Shown here in pieces: positions 5,907 through 8,341 of a DNA stretch of 8,341 bases. The stretch comes from a bacterium (lineage in GTDB: Bacteria; SZUA-79; Acidulodesulfobacterales; Acidulodesulfobacteraceae), in contig JAJYQZ010000040.1 in NCBI GenBank assembly GCA_021794335.1, forward strand, positions 1 through 8,341. Reading direction: 5' to 3'. How positions within the stretch are numbered: the stretch's first letter is position 1; each line of letters opens with the position of its first letter. A program made the position numbers and the translations under genes. Under the pieces are notes generated by a model. It was not told the origin of the DNA and searched no databases. It was given only the letters and a program-made list of their open reading frames with translations.

Positions 5907-7931
5907 ATGTATAGTAACCATAAGACTATAGGAAAAAAAACAATGCCGCAACAGAAAAAAGAATCGTCCCCGTCTTTCGATATTACTTGTCCATATAATT
6001 TCGTTCCGTTAAACGAAAAAGTGATTTTTCCTGAATGGGCAAACAATATCTATCATGATATACCGTTTTCAGACGGTCTCAGCGGGGAAATCAAATATAC
6101 TATTACGGCTAAAAGCCCAATATTAATTGGTTCCGGTAAGGGCGAGGAAAATAGAGGCGATAAAAAAAATACCGAGATAAAGGATCTCAGGCGGAATGAG
6201 GACAACATAGAATCGTATAACAATAAACCCACTGAGGTGCCTTCGTTGAATTTATTCTGTAAAGATCCGGATGGAAATTATTTTATGCCCGGAACTTCTT
6301 TGAAAGGCGCTTTCAGAAGCCTGCTTGAGATTTTATCTTTTTCCAAACTTTCTATTTACGACGATTACGCTTATTCATATAGGGATTTGTATAATCCTAA
6401 ATATAAGAAATCGCTGGAGGCGGGTAAGATACACTGCGGCTGGCTTACTATGGGAAGCGAAAAAGAATGGAAAATCAAAGATTGCGGAATACCCGGAAGA
6501 ATAAGCCATGAAGAAATCGATAAGAATTTAGGAACTAATTTTAAAAATGAATTTAGATATTCCGGCTCAAATGATAAAATTCCGGAGGATAAAAAACCTG
6601 CGAAATATAAATACGAAAGTTTTTTTAAAAAAAGCGGTAGAGATTTTGATTTTAAGCTATTACATCGTGGTTTTGATGAAGTGCTTGATCAAGAGCAATT
6701 CAAAAAAATGTATTGTATAAGTAAAAACAATTCGGGGAAGCCGGGAACTATAGTTTTTACAGGACAGCCTTCCGTCAGAAAAGATAATGAAGGTCAGAAA
6801 AAAACAGGTAAATGGCTGGAATTTATATTTTTTGATTCAAATGATAAAACATATACGGTTTACGAAGAACAAATAAAAAATTTTAAATCGGCATATTTCA
6901 ATAATCAGCCCGACGAGTCAAAAGACTGGAGCTATTGGAAATCTTTACGGAAGAAAAATAAAGATTTTAAAATTCCGGTTTTTTTTGTGCCAGGTAAAAG
7001 CGATAAAAATAATGATGGCAAAATTTTACACTTCGGTTTATCGCAATTATATAAATTGCCCTATCAATTTAAGATTTCCGACCTTATAAAAGGCGATCAT
7101 TTAGATAAAAATAAATTAGATTTTGCACAATGTTTATTTGGCTTCACTTCAAATAACGACGATAAAAACGATGAAACCGGATTAAAAGGAAGAATTCAAT
7201 TCGGACATGCATTCTTATCCAAAGATAGTAGCAATTTGCAAAAATCCTCGAATATAAACAAAATATTATCTAGTCCTAAAGCTACCTTCCTCCCTTTTTA
7301 TCTTATTCAACAATATAATAATGCGCAAGGATTATCGACGTATGACGACCAGAAAGCTAAACTCGCCGGTTTTAAAAGGTATCCTGTCCATTTAAACGCT
7401 AATATTGAATCCATCTCCGAATCTGTGGAGAATAAAAAACTTTTATCAAAAATGAGACCCTTACCTGAAGGTACGGTTTTTGAAGGAAAAGTTTCGTTTC
7501 ATAATTTACAACCTATAGAATTAGGGGCTTTATTGAGTGCATTGACTATTAACGACGAAGAAGAATGTTTCCATACTTTAGGTGGAGGAAAGCCTTTCGG
7601 ATTCGGAAAGTCCAAAGTTTATATAGAAAGTTTGAATATAGTAAATTACGATGAGTTAAAATTCGAAAGCGCTGTTTATAAAAATTATATTTCCCAATTT
7701 AATGAATACGTTAAAGGCAAAATTGGGAAGTCCCTTAAAGAAACCGATCAGTATAAGGAAATTGTTTCTATGGCTAAAGAATATAGCGACTTAGATATGG
7801 ATAAATTTTTAAATTATATGGAGTTGAAAAACTTTGCAAATATTAGAAAAAACAACTGTTATTTGAAACCTTACGGTAAATTAGTCGATGATTTTAAAAA
7901 TAAAAAACTTTTTAAATGTTCCCCTAAATAA
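5907..7931 (+). CDS. Cas7 with large insertion (TIGR03986-type RAMP protein)
   Basis: Type III-D specific RAMP protein, expected to be the Cas7 subunit at the end of the backbone. The 674 residues show PYNFVPLNEKV (29-39), the N-terminal signature of TIGR03986 proteins. The first RAMP part follows: ITAKSPILIGSG (66-77) and YFMPGTSLKGAFRSLLE (125-141). A long insertion spans about 145-400, with IPVFFVPGKSDKN (356-368) and LHFGLSQLYKLPY (374-386), typical of this family. The fold then resumes with CLFGFTSN (409-416), GLKGRIQFGHAF (425-436) and the loop LGGGKPFGFGKSK (558-570). The C-terminal about 90 residues are helical and lysine-rich. The segment before the PG turn (EVPSLNLFCKDPDG, 110-123) has no Asp where the other Cas7 domains have theirs, so this subunit is probably not a nuclease. 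Start at ATG 5907 or ATG 5943 (MPQQKK); both keep the conserved signature. Confidence 0.88.
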   Translation: MYSNHKTIGKKTMPQQKKESSPSFDITCPYNFVPLNEKVIFPEWANNIYHDIPFSDGLSGEIKYTITAKSPILIGSGKGEENRGDKKNTEIKDLRRNEDNIESYNNKPTEVPSLNLFCKDPDGNYFMPGTSLKGAFRSLLEILSFSKLSIYDDYAYSYRDLYNPKYKKSLEAGKIHCGWLTMGSEKEWKIKDCGIPGRISHEEIDKNLGTNFKNEFRYSGSNDKIPEDKKPAKYKYESFFKKSGRDFDFKLLHRGFDEVLDQEQFKKMYCISKNNSGKPGTIVFTGQPSVRKDNEGQKKTGKWLEFIFFDSNDKTYTVYEEQIKNFKSAYFNNQPDESKDWSYWKSLRKKNKDFKIPVFFVPGKSDKNNDGKILHFGLSQLYKLPYQFKISDLIKGDHLDKNKLDFAQCLFGFTSNNDDKNDETGLKGRIQFGHAFLSKDSSNLQKSSNINKILSSPKATFLPFYLIQQYNNAQGLSTYDDQKAKLAGFKRYPVHLNANIESISESVENKKLLSKMRPLPEGTVFEGKVSFHNLQPIELGALLSALTINDEEECFHTLGGGKPFGFGKSKVYIESLNIVNYDELKFESAVYKNYISQFNEYVKGKIGKSLKETDQYKEIVSMAKEYSDLDMDKFLNYMELKNFANIRKNNCYLKPYGKLVDDFKNKKLFKCSPK

Positions 7932-7963
7932 AAAAATTAATTTTAGATATTGATTCTTATAAT

Positions 7964-8341
7964 ATGAAACTCCTCATCTCCTTAATAAGCGAGCAAACAA
8001 TTCCTAATGTTTTATGCATAGAGCATTATAAGCCGGATGCGCTTCTCATGGTTTCGACCGAGAAAGTTAGCGCTAAGATAAATTTCATACTTAAAGGCTT
8101 AAAGAGAATATCTGAAAATACTGACTTTTCCGAAGAAAAAGGAAATTTATGGACTATCAACGTTAATCCGGAATCTCCGGCGGACGTAGAGGGAAAATTA
8201 GAAAACTGGTTTGTGGATTTTAAGAGCCGATATGGCGAAAAGTTTGACGAAATTATCGCAAACATTACCGGCGGAACTAAGATTATGTCTTTAGGCTTAT
8301 ACAATGCCGTGAAATTAACCAAAAATCTGCCTGCTAAAAAA
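7964..8341 (+). CDS. card1: Card1/Can2-type CARF nuclease (DUF1887), N-terminal part, cut by the window edge
   Basis: Ancillary nuclease of type III systems that is switched on by cyclic tetra-adenylate; characterised members degrade RNA and/or DNA. The 126 residues present cover the CARF sensor domain. MKLLISLISEQTIPNVLCIE (1-20) closely fits the 'LVSEQTIPN' first strand and turn of Card1 proteins, and NITGGTKIMSLGLYNA (100-115) is the ligand-binding 'N-TGGTK-M' motif. LLMVST (27-32) is the second strand. The nuclease (PD-(D/E)xK-like) domain would follow to the right and is not visible, so catalytic residues cannot be judged. The ATG at 7964 has no clear ribosome binding site and lies 32 bases after the cas7 stop. 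An in-frame stop at 7925-7927 limits extension upstream. Its place at the end of the operon links it functionally to the Cas10 cyclase. Confidence 0.88.
   Translation, partial: MKLLISLISEQTIPNVLCIEHYKPDALLMVSTEKVSAKINFILKGLKRISENTDFSEEKGNLWTINVNPESPADVEGKLENWFVDFKSRYGEKFDEIIANITGGTKIMSLGLYNAVKLTKNLPAKK
8261..8281 (+). other. CARF ligand-binding motif in card1
   Basis: Encodes NITGGTK (residues 100-106). In CARF proteins this loop contacts the cyclic oligoadenylate, and in the Card1/Can2 family the Thr-Gly-Gly-Thr-Lys core is nearly invariant. Its intact state here argues for a functional sensor. Confidence 0.8.

Noticed and set aside
8026..8322. Open frame of 98 codons on the - strand
   Set aside because: It lies opposite the card1 CARF domain, whose conserved motifs are on the + strand; the minus frame shows no recognisable protein features.

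Overview
This window is most of an effector operon for a type III-D CRISPR-Cas system, all on the + strand and tightly packed. The order is cas10 (212-1846), a single-domain cas7 (1851-2444), csx10 with a C-terminal helical extension (2461-3978), a double-domain cas7 (3978-5393), a small unrecognised gene in the usual csx19 position (5421-5861), a TIGR03986-type cas7 with a large insertion (5907-7931), and the start of a CARF-domain nuclease of the Card1/Can2 (DUF1887) family that runs off the right edge (7964-8341). Gaps between genes are -1 to 45 bases, with no terminator or internal divergent gene. The operon is therefore probably one transcript, started in the AT-rich stretch just before cas10.

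How the parts should work together (inferred from the families): the Cas7 domains (four in three proteins) would form the backbone on the crRNA and cut bound target RNA at spaced sites. Csx10 would cap the 5' end of the crRNA as the Cas5 subunit, and its C-terminal helical domain would stand in for the small subunit Cas11, since there is no separate cas11 gene. Cas10 has no HD nuclease domain and no zinc-finger cysteine pairs. It keeps the polymerase/cyclase palm architecture with an altered GGDD motif (SGED). Its likely output is a cyclic oligoadenylate that switches on the Card1-like nuclease encoded at the end of the operon.

The most notable point is the architecture. The set matches the parts list of the Synechocystis type III-Dv complex (Cas7-5-11 fusion, Cas7-2x, Cas7-insertion, Csx19, Cas10). 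Here, however, the Cas7 and Cas5-Cas11 parts are two adjacent genes 16 bases apart rather than one fused gene. It looks like an unfused relative or precursor on the road to single-protein effectors such as Cas7-11.

Organism: the DNA is AT-rich, with many AAA, ATA and TTA codons. Shine-Dalgarno sites are clear in front of some genes and one TTG start is used. This fits a low-GC bacterium, but I cannot name a lineage from this window. No cas6, cas1, cas2 or CRISPR array is visible; they may lie outside the window or elsewhere in the genome. The left 211 bases hold no intact gene, only a possible scrap of a toxin-like reading frame on the - strand and a candidate promoter.
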